The notes beneath the pieces are model-generated. The model did no database searches, was not told the origin of the DNA, and worked only from the letters and a program-made list of their open reading frames with translations. Made by a program: the position numbers and the translations under genes. Source: an uncultured Lachnospiraceae bacterium (GTDB lineage Bacteria > Bacillota > Clostridia > Lachnospirales > Lachnospiraceae). Taken from it: a stretch of DNA of 43,133 bases. Of the stretch, positions 1 to 8,148 are shown one piece after another; within the stretch, counting starts at the first letter, position 1; each line of letters opens with the position of its first letter. Location of the stretch: positions 1 through 43,133 of the forward strand of contig CANREG010000023.1 in NCBI GenBank assembly GCA_947629565.1, in the 5' to 3' direction.

Positions 1-524
1 TAGGAGTCGTAGTTCTCAAAATGCGAACCCACATAGTTTGTCTCTAACTGGCTTCCGCCCGTCACGGGAATCTGCATGGAACCGTCCGCGTCCAGAATAT
101 CTACATCGGCTATGTCCGTAAAGCCGTGATCCTCTGCCACCTGCATGTGCATAGCAGTCTCTGTGCGCGATCCGCCATACGCCGTATTGCACTCTACGAT
201 TGTGCCTGACACCGACTGCACCAGCTCCTTAATTAACTCCGGCCTCAGATAATTGCTGGCAGGCGGCTCTCCGGTAGAGAGCTTGACGGCCACTTTCCCG
301 GTAGGAGTCCAATTCAATGCCTTATAAACAGCCATCATGCCATCTGAAGAAATATCCTTTGTAAAGTATACGGTTGACTCCGCCTGTTCGCTGCCCACAG
401 TTTCTTGAGAAACTGCCTCGCCGCCGGAATTTTCCGGTACCGCCGAACTATCGCTCGTTTCGCAGGCAGTCAGACAAAGCAACAGCGCACAGCCAAGAAA
501 CGCCATTTTCATAAATCGCAACAT
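1..524 (-). CDS. DUF362-family lipoprotein, N-terminal part (runs off window)
   Basis: The gene starts at 524 behind the ribosome site AAAGGAGG, five bases upstream of ATG, and reads open to the window edge, so the C-terminus is missing. The first 22 residues form a lipoprotein signal (MLRFMKMAFLGCALLLC, then LTAC lipobox), followed by an acidic Ser/Glu linker. The visible mature part contains YFTKDISSDGMMAVYKAL, KVAVKLSTGEPP, a TIVECNTAYGG segment and an ADVDILDADGSMQIPV segment. I recognise this pattern as the DUF362 family, often annotated as iron-sulfur or uncharacterised. It lies 11 bases after the small esterase and is the last visible gene of the lipoprotein cluster. Its biochemical role is unknown; membrane anchoring outside the cell is inferred from the lipobox. 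Confidence 0.8.
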   Translation of the reverse strand, partial: MLRFMKMAFLGCALLLCLTACETSDSSAVPENSGGEAVSQETVGSEQAESTVYFTKDISSDGMMAVYKALNWTPTGKVAVKLSTGEPPASNYLRPELIKELVQSVSGTIVECNTAYGGSRTETAMHMQVAEDHGFTDIADVDILDADGSMQIPVTGGSQLETNYVGSHFENYDS

Positions 525-535
525 TTTTTCCTCCT

Positions 536-1288
536 TTATTTCCCGAACAACCAGCCCATGATATTTTCATCGTAGGCGAACACTCCTCCGCCTCCATGCT
601 GGTTGTTCATTCCTCTCTCTCTAAAATAGCTGTCTTCTTTGATGTCTAACACTAAAATTTCGTTGATTTCCGATTCAGTGAGCCCCTGCCGCTCATACAG
701 ACCGTATAAGGTATCATAGGCATGTTTGGTCGGTTCGGAGCCATAATATTCATCGTCTTCTCCTACAGCGAGATACACCGGCGTCCGGCTTTCTGCCAGA
801 ACCTCCAAATCCCCATCCCACTGAGAGGAACAGTGAAGATATGCCGTGAACAGTTCCGGGCGTTTGCCCATCACAAGGGACATGGTTTCTCCGCCGCCAG
901 AATAGCCGTTTGCATATACCTTTGTGCGGTCGATGTTATAGCTTTCGAGAAAATATTCCAACAGAGCTATCGTCTGATCGGCGGAAGTTTCGCCCCAGTC
1001 GGAAAGCTGGGGAGCCACAACAATCATTTCTTCGTTATACTTCTGCGCTTCAAATCCATAGCTTTCCGCCTCCAGATTACGTCCTACACCTTGAAAATAC
1101 AAGCCTTCATAGCCCGGAAGTGTAAAGAACAGCGCATAGGGGCGACTGCCGTCGTAGCTGTCGGGAATATAGACATTATAATGAATATCCCCGTCATCCG
1201 GCGAGTGATATATGTTGTCAATCACAAAGCCGCGGTAAATTTCGGTTCCGGCGTCTATGGAATATTCCGCACCGGAACCATTCATCAT
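536..1288 (-). CDS. Alpha/beta hydrolase (PHB-depolymerase/esterase-like)
   Basis: A 250-residue alpha/beta hydrolase. The nucleophile elbow is GYSGGGE (Ser in G-x-S-x-G), an acidic residue is probably in the VGEDDEYYG loop, and a His probably lies in NNQHGGGG near the C-terminus. The chosen start is the ATG at 1288, which overlaps the stop of the upstream flavodoxin as ATGA and implies translational coupling. A GTG at 1306 in the same frame is possible but sits directly against its ribosome site. Unlike its neighbours it has no visible signal peptide, so it is either cytoplasmic or has lost its export signal. Likely substrate: ester-linked polysaccharide decorations or similar esters; this is inference from the fold and the neighbouring esterase. 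Confidence 0.75.
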   Translation of the reverse strand: MMNGSGAEYSIDAGTEIYRGFVIDNIYHSPDDGDIHYNVYIPDSYDGSRPYALFFTLPGYEGLYFQGVGRNLEAESYGFEAQKYNEEMIVVAPQLSDWGETSADQTIALLEYFLESYNIDRTKVYANGYSGGGETMSLVMGKRPELFTAYLHCSSQWDGDLEVLAESRTPVYLAVGEDDEYYGSEPTKHAYDTLYGLYERQGLTESEINEILVLDIKEDSYFRERGMNNQHGGGGVFAYDENIMGWLFGK

Positions 1289-1992
1289 TCCAAGCCCGAT
1301 ACCCACTCCTTTACTTCTTCTTCAGAAACACTTGACTGGAAACGCTGACCTTCCAGCCAGTCTCCGGTTCCGGCTGCGTCGCGCAGCAGTTCTCCGCTCT
1401 CTCCTAATCCGGAAGAGGAGGAAGTGCAGAACGGAATCACTGTCTTGCCTGTAAAATCGTTAGAAGAAATGAAAGTATCTACCGGCCACGCCGCAATGCC
1501 CCACCAGATAGGATAACCGATGAACACCGTATCGTATTCATTCCAGTTGTCGGGAACGGCATTTTCCAATTCTACGGCTCGCAGGGATTCATCGTCATGC
1601 TCACGTGATACACGGCTGTCCCGATCTGTCCAGTCCAAATCGTCAGAGGTATAAGGTTCTGTCGGCACCAGTTCAAACAGGTCCCCGCCTGTGGCATCTG
1701 CAATATATCCGGCAACCGCTTCGGTATTGCCTGTGGCAGAAAAATACACAACCAGCGTTTTTCCACTGTCCGCCCCGGCTGTTTCATCTGTAACTGCCGG
1801 TTCGTCGGATGTTTCAGAAGAATCCATATCCGCTGATTCACCGGATGAATCCGCCGGCTCGGAACTACTATCCGACAGTATACTTTCTCCGTCGGCATTT
1901 CCCGAATTGCTGCTTTCCCCATTCTGACCGGAACAGGCCGCAAGGGAAAATACCATAGCCATACATAACAAAACTGCAAAAAATTTCTTCAT
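1285..1992 (-). CDS. Flavodoxin-domain lipoprotein
   Basis: A 235-residue lipoprotein. The signal MKKFFAVLLCMAMVFSLAAC ends in a lipobox, and a Ser/Asp/Glu-rich linker of about 60 residues leads into a flavodoxin fold. Visible motifs are the FMN phosphate loop YFSATGNTEAVA, the TEPYTSDDLDW segment and IGYPIWWG. The start at 1992 (MKKFF) is preferred over 1998 because GGAG then lies nine bases upstream. It probably binds FMN outside the membrane and carries electrons there. It is homologous to the next upstream gene over the whole domain, so the two look like a duplication with different anchoring. The stop overlaps the start of the esterase gene. Confidence 0.85.
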   Translation of the reverse strand: MKKFFAVLLCMAMVFSLAACSGQNGESSNSGNADGESILSDSSSEPADSSGESADMDSSETSDEPAVTDETAGADSGKTLVVYFSATGNTEAVAGYIADATGGDLFELVPTEPYTSDDLDWTDRDSRVSREHDDESLRAVELENAVPDNWNEYDTVFIGYPIWWGIAAWPVDTFISSNDFTGKTVIPFCTSSSSGLGESGELLRDAAGTGDWLEGQRFQSSVSEEEVKEWVSGLE

Positions 1993-2063
1993 AATCATAT
2001 GCTCCTTTCAAACTGTCTCTTAATTATTTTTTATTATAATGGAATCGGAAACGATGCGGAAGT

Positions 2064-2690
2064 TTAATATTTTAACGTTCCTATCCAATTATCCACTTTT
2101 TTCTGTGTCGATTCATCATAGAAATTGCGTCCTTTCAACCACTTTGTCTTTGAGGAAATAACTGCATTTTGCTCCAAATGTTTTGCGCTGCTCCCAAGAC
2201 CACTGCTCATAGATGTACAGAAGGGAATTACCGTTTTCTTTTTCAAATCGATGTTTTCCACCAGCGTGTACATAATATGCGGCGCCTCGCCCCACCAGAT
2301 GGGATAGCCAATGTAAACCACATCTGCCTTCTTTACTGCTTTTTTGATTGCTCCCAGATTTTTTATCTCCGGGCGCACAGTACTCTTTGCCGGAGAAGCT
2401 GCGCTTTCATGCTCTTTGGTGACGCGGCTGTTTTCATCTCCCCAGTCCAAATCTTCTTCTGTATACGGCTCCTTCGCCTTAATCTCAATCAGCTTCCCTT
2501 TGGTAGTTTTCTCAATCTTCTTTGCTACAGATTTCGTCGTTCCCGTATTGCTAAAATACAGTACTACCACATTCTTCTTTTTCGCCTTTGCCTGCGCAGG
2601 AACGCTGATTGCGCCCACAGCAGCAGCTATCAGAACTGCCGCTATCAAACAGGATAATACACTACTTCCTTTTAATTTTAATTCTTTCAT
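2064..2690 (-). CDS. Exported flavodoxin
   Basis: A 208-residue protein with a Sec-type signal peptide (basic MKELKLKGSS, hydrophobic core, predicted cleavage after PAQA) and a flavodoxin domain. Motifs: phosphate loop YFSNTGTTKSVA, KEPYTEEDLDWGDENSR, VVYIGYPIWWGEAP and VIPFCTSMSSGLG. There is no lipobox cysteine, so the protein should be soluble in the wall space or released. The ribosome site GAGGTGA sits close to ATG. It shares architecture with the flavodoxin lipoprotein just downstream. Flavodoxin-fold proteins carry FMN in electron transfer; an extracellular partner is not identifiable here. Confidence 0.85.
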   Translation of the reverse strand: MKELKLKGSSVLSCLIAAVLIAAAVGAISVPAQAKAKKKNVVVLYFSNTGTTKSVAKKIEKTTKGKLIEIKAKEPYTEEDLDWGDENSRVTKEHESAASPAKSTVRPEIKNLGAIKKAVKKADVVYIGYPIWWGEAPHIMYTLVENIDLKKKTVIPFCTSMSSGLGSSAKHLEQNAVISSKTKWLKGRNFYDESTQKKVDNWIGTLKY

Positions 2691-2725
2691 TCACCTCACC
2701 ATTCCTTTCTTACCATTTTCATTTT

Positions 2726-4684
2726 TTATTTCATCTGCTTCTCCCAGAACGCCACCGCATCTTCCAGCCATCCCTCCGCCACAGTTCCCGTTCCAAGTCC
2801 GAATCCATGGGACAACCCTTTATATGTATGAAATTCTGTCGGAATGCCAATTTGGGACATAGCATCTGCCCGCTCCTTCATCGTGCGCCAATTTGCAATG
2901 CCATCGCTTGTTCCCACACAGGAATAGGTAGGCGGATCCAATCTGGTATACTCGTTATGTCCGGTATATTGGATAACGCAGGTACCCGGTCTTGGCAAAT
3001 CCCCGCCGCCAAAATAGCTGGGGCCGTAACTGCCAAGATATGCGCTCATCCTGCCGCCCGCCGAACCGCCCCATAGAGAATAACAGTCCGTATCTATCTG
3101 AAGCTGTTTGGCATGTTCAAAAATAAATTGGATTGCCCTCGCCAAATCCTCACAGGCGGTGTCCCATCCAGGACGATAGATCAGGGCAAAGGCATTATAT
3201 CCCTTTTTAGCAAGCTCCAGCGCATGAGGAAAACTGTCATGCATGGCTCCCACATAGGCAAAGCCGCCGCCCGCATTACAGACTGCGAATCTTGCGCCGG
3301 TTTTTCCTTTGAAAAAGAACAATCCCGTATCATTCTTATCCGGATCAGCCGCCTTTTCCTCATCAGTATAAATATCATAAAAAATTGTCTCGCCTGCTTT
3401 TGCATGGCTTTTCATATAATTTACAATCTCTACCGTCTTGTCCGGATCGATATTGCTATACCACGTCATTCGCAGCTTTCCCAATGTGTCCCCGCTGTAA
3501 TATCCCTTATCCACCGGGAAAATCAGCCGCCCATAATCTTCAAAAACAGGATCATTTATTACATCGGAAATCTGTGTATCTGTTGTAAAGGATTCCTCTG
3601 TCATTGGCGTCACCCCGGATGAATGATTTTCACGAAAAAACAGCGGAAGCGCATTGTAGAGATACTCCTGCACAGCGTTAAAATCATGGTAGCCGCCGTC
3701 CTTCTGATAAAATACATAGTGATCCGGCGTAAAAATATCCCGTGCCAGCATTTCCTCCGCCATATTAATCGACTGACTCTTTACCGCATCCTCTGTGCCC
3801 ACAGCGTGATAGATAAAGTATCCGCGCTCCTCAAGGTTTTCATCTTCAACCAGCTGCTCGATAAAATCTACATTTTTTTCAAACTGGAAATCTCCGTAAG
3901 TTCCGTAATACCAGCAGGAACCGCTCATCGGGAGAAACCAGCGGATGTAATCGTAGTCATAGCAGAACTGAAGCCATGTTGTGACCGAGCCGAGGGAGAA
4001 ACCGCCAAACGCCCTGTGGTCGCGGGAGGCTTTCAGGTCTTCCGGCGAAACAGACTGCGCATAAGTGTGAAACTGTTCTTCCACCGCAGGCATCAGGTGT
4101 TCTTCAAAATCCTGATGAAACGCCCGAAATTCTTCGATGGAGCTGCTAAAATCCGTTTCGCTGTTTTCGTTATAAAATGTAGCGGAAACGATGATGAGCG
4201 GCGGAATATCGCCGTTTGCAATCAGGTTGTCAAATAGATTCTTCGTCTCCGTAAATTCAAAATATTCTCCGGCGTGTCCGCCCCAGCCGTGCATGAGATA
4301 CAGAATGTTGTACCTTGTCTCCGTGTCCTTTTCATCATAGCCATAGGGTGTATATACATAGGCTGTTTTTGTGATGGCCGAACCGTCCCGAATGTAATCC
4401 TCCGATTCATAGTCAAGGCGGACGACACTACCCTGTTCATCGGATGCCCTTGTATATTCTGCCGGTACGGCTTCTGTAAAGCCTGTCTGGGAAATCTCCA
4501 TATCGCTCCCTCCTGATTCTTCACTTACGGCAGATTCACCGCCGCTTTCCGATTCGTCTGCGGCTGTAGATAAATCGGAGGATTTGACAGGCTGCTCCTG
4601 CGCCCCTGATTCCTCTCTGCCACAGGCACAAAGCAAGAGCACAAGGAACAAGACAGCCAGCCCCGTCTCAAAAAATCGTTTCAT
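2726..4684 (-). CDS. Two-domain esterase lipoprotein (EstD/feruloyl-esterase-like plus second alpha/beta hydrolase)
   Basis: A 652-residue lipoprotein (start ATG 4684, AGAGGTG eight bases upstream) with signal LAVLFLVLLLCAC and an acidic linker. Residues about 80-360 form an esterase-D/feruloyl-esterase type domain: YNILYLMHGWGGH, nucleophile GGFSLGSV, then DGGYHDF containing the likely catalytic His. Residues about 390-650 form a second alpha/beta hydrolase resembling bifunctional feruloyl/acetyl-xylan esterases: FAVCNAGGGF oxyanion region, nucleophile GGSAGGRM and GLSHGFG near the end. Both catalytic centres look intact. Fused esterases of this type remove acyl or feruloyl groups from plant polysaccharides; the substrate here is inferred. 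It leads the lipoprotein cluster, after the LysR gene. Confidence 0.8.
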   Translation of the reverse strand: MKRFFETGLAVLFLVLLLCACGREESGAQEQPVKSSDLSTAADESESGGESAVSEESGGSDMEISQTGFTEAVPAEYTRASDEQGSVVRLDYESEDYIRDGSAITKTAYVYTPYGYDEKDTETRYNILYLMHGWGGHAGEYFEFTETKNLFDNLIANGDIPPLIIVSATFYNENSETDFSSSIEEFRAFHQDFEEHLMPAVEEQFHTYAQSVSPEDLKASRDHRAFGGFSLGSVTTWLQFCYDYDYIRWFLPMSGSCWYYGTYGDFQFEKNVDFIEQLVEDENLEERGYFIYHAVGTEDAVKSQSINMAEEMLARDIFTPDHYVFYQKDGGYHDFNAVQEYLYNALPLFFRENHSSGVTPMTEESFTTDTQISDVINDPVFEDYGRLIFPVDKGYYSGDTLGKLRMTWYSNIDPDKTVEIVNYMKSHAKAGETIFYDIYTDEEKAADPDKNDTGLFFFKGKTGARFAVCNAGGGFAYVGAMHDSFPHALELAKKGYNAFALIYRPGWDTACEDLARAIQFIFEHAKQLQIDTDCYSLWGGSAGGRMSAYLGSYGPSYFGGGDLPRPGTCVIQYTGHNEYTRLDPPTYSCVGTSDGIANWRTMKERADAMSQIGIPTEFHTYKGLSHGFGLGTGTVAEGWLEDAVAFWEKQMK

Positions 4685-4718
4685 TGACATCACCTCTGTA
4701 TTTGATTATAAAAAAAAC

Positions 4719-4738
4719 GAGGCTTCCGGAGAAGTCTC
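4719..4738 (-). terminator. Rho-independent terminator after LysR
   Basis: On the minus strand GAGACTTC, a TCCG loop and GAAGCCTC form an 8-bp stem with one mismatch, followed by G and eight T (4711-4718). It lies between the LysR stop and the esterase lipoprotein start, so the lipoprotein genes probably have their own promoter or are attenuated here. Confidence 0.65.
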
Positions 4739-4750
4739 ATTTCGTTTATC

Positions 4751-4781
4751 AGTTATAACCAGAGGTTACAACTTCTAACCT
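4751..4781. promoter_or_regulatory. Two overlapping inverted repeats, candidate operator
   Basis: Plus strand AGTTATAACC-AGA-GGTTACAACT (4751-4773) is a nearly perfect 10-bp inverted repeat. AGGTTA-CAACTTC-TAACCT (4763-4781) is a perfect 6-bp inverted repeat sharing bases with it. They sit about 70-95 bases upstream of the esterase lipoprotein start. The T-N11-A spacing in the first fits LysR-type sites; the 19-bp size of the second also fits MerR-type sites. Which regulator binds is not known. Confidence 0.45.
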
Positions 4782-4835
4782 GTGTTTCGAAGCGATAATT
4801 TTATTCATGGCAATAGAGATTCGCCATGCGTGCTT

Positions 4836-5744
4836 TTATTGCTTAAGAGAAGGCAGCACCTTTTCCAGTGCGGAAAGAAAACGGCTGACGACTTTCGTCG
4901 GCTGCGGTGAATACAAAATTCCCACAGGCATGGTATGATCCCAATCCACCGGTATCACCTTCAGCAAAGGATGCACCATGCTCCAGCTTTTAATCACGAC
5001 CAGAATATCCTGATTCTGCTCACACTGATTGAACACGCCCACATCATACAAATCAAAATTTACGAGGTTGATCTGCGGATGGTGTTCCGTCAAGTCGTCC
5101 CGCAAATCATCCATGTGACGGCACCAGCCCCGATGAATCATCATCAAATCCTGCCCGTGCAGGTCTTGCACCGAAAGTTTCTCCTTTCCCGAAAGCGGAT
5201 GGGAAACCGGCACCGCACAGCAAAGCGGCTCGTTTTCGATCAACAGACCGCTGCAATTTCTCTGCTTCATCAAGAGCTCATCCACGAAACCTGTCACCAC
5301 ATCAATATTCTGCCCCAGATTTTTCAGGATTTCCCTTGCATTGTCCGACGTGTTTTCAAAAGGAACCAGCTTAAAACTCACATCAGAGCAACGTTCATGA
5401 ATCTTCGGCCACAGATCCATCAGCATCTGCGCCGGCATAATGGGAGAAGTGCCAATACGGATCACCTGTTCCTGCGTCCGTTCTGCGCTTCTGGCACGAG
5501 CAACTGCTTCCCCGCAGTATTCCGTAATATATTTCGCATCCTGATAAAGCGATTCGCCGGCCTTGGTCAGCGTAATCCCCCTATGTGTCCGGTCAAAAAG
5601 CCGTATTTCCAGATCGCTTTCCAACAGATTAATCTGCTTAATCAGCGCGGTAGAGGTAATGTGCAAATCTTCCGCCGCCTTGTTAAAGCTACCGGCTTCC
5701 GCCACACGAATAAAAGATGTAAAATTGATATTATTGATGTTCAT
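4836..5744 (-). CDS. LysR-family transcriptional regulator
   Basis: A 302-residue LysR-type regulator. The N-terminal winged helix-turn-helix spans residues 1-60 (FIRVAEAGSFNKAAEDLHIT, then LFDRTHRGITLTKAG), followed by a linker helix and a type-2 periplasmic-binding effector domain (RIGTSPIMPAQMLMDLWP onward). The ribosome site GAGGTGGAGG precedes ATG. It lies directly upstream of the lipoprotein esterase/flavodoxin cluster on the same strand and is its most likely regulator; a candidate operator lies in the gap at 4751-4781. The effector is unknown. Confidence 0.9.
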   Translation of the reverse strand: MNINNINFTSFIRVAEAGSFNKAAEDLHITSTALIKQINLLESDLEIRLFDRTHRGITLTKAGESLYQDAKYITEYCGEAVARARSAERTQEQVIRIGTSPIMPAQMLMDLWPKIHERCSDVSFKLVPFENTSDNAREILKNLGQNIDVVTGFVDELLMKQRNCSGLLIENEPLCCAVPVSHPLSGKEKLSVQDLHGQDLMMIHRGWCRHMDDLRDDLTEHHPQINLVNFDLYDVGVFNQCEQNQDILVVIKSWSMVHPLLKVIPVDWDHTMPVGILYSPQPTKVVSRFLSALEKVLPSLKQ

Positions 5745-5827
5745 AGGCAGCCTCCACCTCTTGTCTGTCCGTTTTTTGGTGTTTTTCTCGCAGTAAAATT
5801 ATAATTGTTTTTATCGATGAAATCAAG

Positions 5828-6733
5828 TTATCCAAAACAAGTCCGGATATAAAGCTCCGCAGCCGTCGCCGCATTGGCGCCGTCCGATACGGCAGTGACC
5901 ACCTGACGAAGCGCCTTTGTCCGGGCGTCCCCCGCCGCATAAAACCCTTCCGCCGAAGTCTTTCCCGTTTCCCCGGCTATGATGTAGCCGTTTTCATCTA
6001 ACTTGACCACATCCTTTACCGGCTCTGTCACCGGCACCATGCCCACGGCAATAAATACGCCATCAACGGAAAGCGTTCTGCCATCCTCCAGCATTAGGCT
6101 GGTAACTTTATCTTCGCCCTCAATTTGTCCGGGCTTTGCCTTAAGCACAAATTCCACATTCTCTTTTTGCGAAAGCCTTGCCACAGTCCGGCTCGAACCA
6201 CGAAATTCCTCCCGGCGGTGGATAAGATACACTTTGCTGCAAATGTCCGCCAGATAGAGCGCATCGTCCAAAGCCGTATCTCCGCCGCCAATCACAGCCA
6301 CAGTCCGGTTGCGGAAAAAGGCCCCGTCACAGGTGGCGCAATAAGACACTCCCCTGCCCGCAAGCTCATTTTCACCGGGAATATTCAGATGCCGGTGAAC
6401 TGCGCCGGCGGCGTAGATTACTGCCTTAGATACAATTACCTCCCCACTTTTGAAGGTGGTTTGCCAGCTATCTCCTTCTCTGGAAAACGCCACCGCCTCA
6501 CCGTCCTTAAATTCTGTCCCAAGAGACTCCGCGTGTTCCCGGAATTTCTGGCCCAAGTCATAACCGTTGGTTTCCGGCAGTCCCGGATAATTATCCACCT
6601 GGCTGCTCTCTGCCACTTGCCCGGTTCCGCCATATATCCTCTCCGCCACAACGGTTTCCAGATTGGCCCGTCTGGCGTATATAGCCGCCGCCAGTCCCGC
6701 CGGCCCGCTGCCTATAATCAATAAATCAATCAT
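5828..6733 (-). CDS. trxB: Thioredoxin-disulfide reductase-like flavoprotein
   Basis: A 301-residue FAD/NAD(P)H enzyme of the thioredoxin reductase family. Motifs: FAD-binding GSGPAGLAAAIYARR at residues 8-22, redox-active CATC at 132-135, nucleotide-binding GGGDTA near 149 and the C-terminal FYAAGDARTKALRQV motif. The ribosome site AAGGAG precedes ATG. It would pass electrons from NAD(P)H (or ferredoxin in some clostridial members) to a thioredoxin, and the sulfur operon at 12.3-16.4 kb carries a thioredoxin with a CIPC centre as a possible partner. It could instead serve general redox balance. The electron donor cannot be settled from the sequence. Confidence 0.85.
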   Translation of the reverse strand: MIDLLIIGSGPAGLAAAIYARRANLETVVAERIYGGTGQVAESSQVDNYPGLPETNGYDLGQKFREHAESLGTEFKDGEAVAFSREGDSWQTTFKSGEVIVSKAVIYAAGAVHRHLNIPGENELAGRGVSYCATCDGAFFRNRTVAVIGGGDTALDDALYLADICSKVYLIHRREEFRGSSRTVARLSQKENVEFVLKAKPGQIEGEDKVTSLMLEDGRTLSVDGVFIAVGMVPVTEPVKDVVKLDENGYIIAGETGKTSAEGFYAAGDARTKALRQVVTAVSDGANAATAAELYIRTCFG

Positions 6734-6811
6734 ACCCTGCTCCTTCTCTTTTCAATCCATTTATTACTTCAACGCAACCAATGTACATCTTTATTTTTTC
6801 GTGCTAAATCC

Positions 6812-7960
6812 TCAATAATCGTCCAGAAAATGATGCTTCACTCCGTCCTTCTTATAAGCGATTACCGTATTCAGATTCACATTTTCCACACTCCGGAAGA
6901 TATTTTTCTCAATCACCGGACTTTGCTGTGCAAGCCTGGCAATCAGCTCCTTGACCTCCGCCCGCTTGGAACCCTTTTCTGTTCCCCCGCAGGAGGCGCA
7001 GCTTTCCGTAAATCGGCACGCGCACTGGATAAAATGCAGATGATTGTAGTCCCGCCAGTGCTTAATCTCCTTCTCCCGGACCAGATATAAGGGCCGGATT
7101 AATTCCATTCCCTCAAAATTGGTGCTGTAAAGCTTTGGCATCATTGTCTGAATCTGCCCTCCGTATAGCATACCCATTACAATGGTTTCTATAACATCAT
7201 CATAATGGTGTCCTAACGCAATTTTATTACAGCCAAGCTCCTTTGCATGGCTATAGAGATACCCTCTTCTCATTCTGGCGCACAAATAGCAGGGAGAACC
7301 GCCGATATCCTCCTTTGCCACCGTGTCAAAAATCTCCGAGGTAAAGGTGGTAATCGGCACATTTAACAGTTTTGCATTGTCAAGGATTGTCTGGTAATTC
7401 ACCTCGTTATAACCGGGATTCATAACCAAAAATTCCACATCAAAGTTCTTCCGGCCATGCCGCTCTAGCTCCTGAAACAGCTTTGCCATCAGCATGGAAT
7501 CCTTGCCGCCGGAGATACATACGGCAATCCTGTCCCCGTCTTTAATCAGTTCGTATTCATTGACCGCCTTTACAAAAGGCCGCCAAATCTCTTTCCGGAA
7601 CCGCTTCACAATGCTGCGCTCCACATCTTTACAGGTGACAGCCGCCTTATCCTCCTGCTGCATCAGGCGTTCCAATTTTAACCGCAGATAAGAATGGAAT
7701 CCGTTCTCAATGCTGTATATCTCATAGCCCTGCTCTGTCAGTTTCTCCGCTAATTCATCACTTTTCTGTCCGGTATAGCAGAGAAGATAGACCGGCCTGT
7801 CCTTTGGCACCTGGGAAAGCTTTTGTTCAAATTCTTCCCAGAAAATATGAACGGCGCCGGGGTAGGTCTCCTTTTCATAATCCTCGCTGCTCCGGATATC
7901 TATGATCATTTTATTCCGGGTATCCTGTTCTAACTCTTCTATGGTCTTGCGCATCGCCAT
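6812..7960 (-). CDS. Rhodanese domain fused to TtcA-like PP-loop ATPase
   Basis: A 382-residue fusion. Residues 1-90 form a rhodanese domain (IIDIRSSEDYEKETYPGAVHI, active loop LLCYTGQKS with its Cys). Residues about 105-382 form an N-type PP-loop ATPase of the TtcA/TilS type (AVCISGGKDSMLMAKL), with PCYLC and the cysteine-rich QCACRFTESCASCGG that could hold an iron-sulfur cluster as in TtcA. The start at 7960 (MAMRKT) is chosen because AGGAAGGA lies eight bases upstream; a longer frame to 8005 lacks a ribosome site. The rhodanese may feed persulfide sulfur to the PP-loop domain for tRNA thiolation or another sulfur insertion. Its place beside metY1 fits sulfur metabolism, but the acceptor is unknown. 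Confidence 0.8.
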   Translation of the reverse strand: MAMRKTIEELEQDTRNKMIIDIRSSEDYEKETYPGAVHIFWEEFEQKLSQVPKDRPVYLLCYTGQKSDELAEKLTEQGYEIYSIENGFHSYLRLKLERLMQQEDKAAVTCKDVERSIVKRFRKEIWRPFVKAVNEYELIKDGDRIAVCISGGKDSMLMAKLFQELERHGRKNFDVEFLVMNPGYNEVNYQTILDNAKLLNVPITTFTSEIFDTVAKEDIGGSPCYLCARMRRGYLYSHAKELGCNKIALGHHYDDVIETIVMGMLYGGQIQTMMPKLYSTNFEGMELIRPLYLVREKEIKHWRDYNHLHFIQCACRFTESCASCGGTEKGSKRAEVKELIARLAQQSPVIEKNIFRSVENVNLNTVIAYKKDGVKHHFLDDY

Positions 7961-8067
7961 ATTCTTATTCCTTCCTGAAGCCTTTGCCTGAAATTCTGCT
8001 TGCAAATTCTCCGCGCCCCACAGGCAAACCTGCCCGTTTGGCCTGTTTCCATACTATAGCACAAGCA

Positions 8068-8111
8068 GGCTGCCGCTGCGGAGGACCTTTTCATCTTCCG
8101 CTGCGGCAGCC
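8068..8111 (-). terminator. Strong GC-rich hairpin between metY1 and the rhodanese/PP-loop gene
   Basis: Two 15-base arms, GGCTGCCGCTGCGGA at 8068-8082 and TCCGCTGCGGCAGCC at 8097-8111, pair with one mismatch around a 14-base loop. No clear T-run follows on the minus strand, so this may be a terminator, a processing or stabilising structure, or a pause site. Confidence 0.55.
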
Positions 8112-8148
8112 ATTGTCCTGTAACTATATATTTTACACAATTATGGTA

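Noticed and set aside
722-1348. A 208-codon plus-strand frame opposite the hydrolase and flavodoxin genes
   Set aside because: It is antisense to two genes with clear motifs, has no ribosome site and reads as a shadow of their codon pattern.
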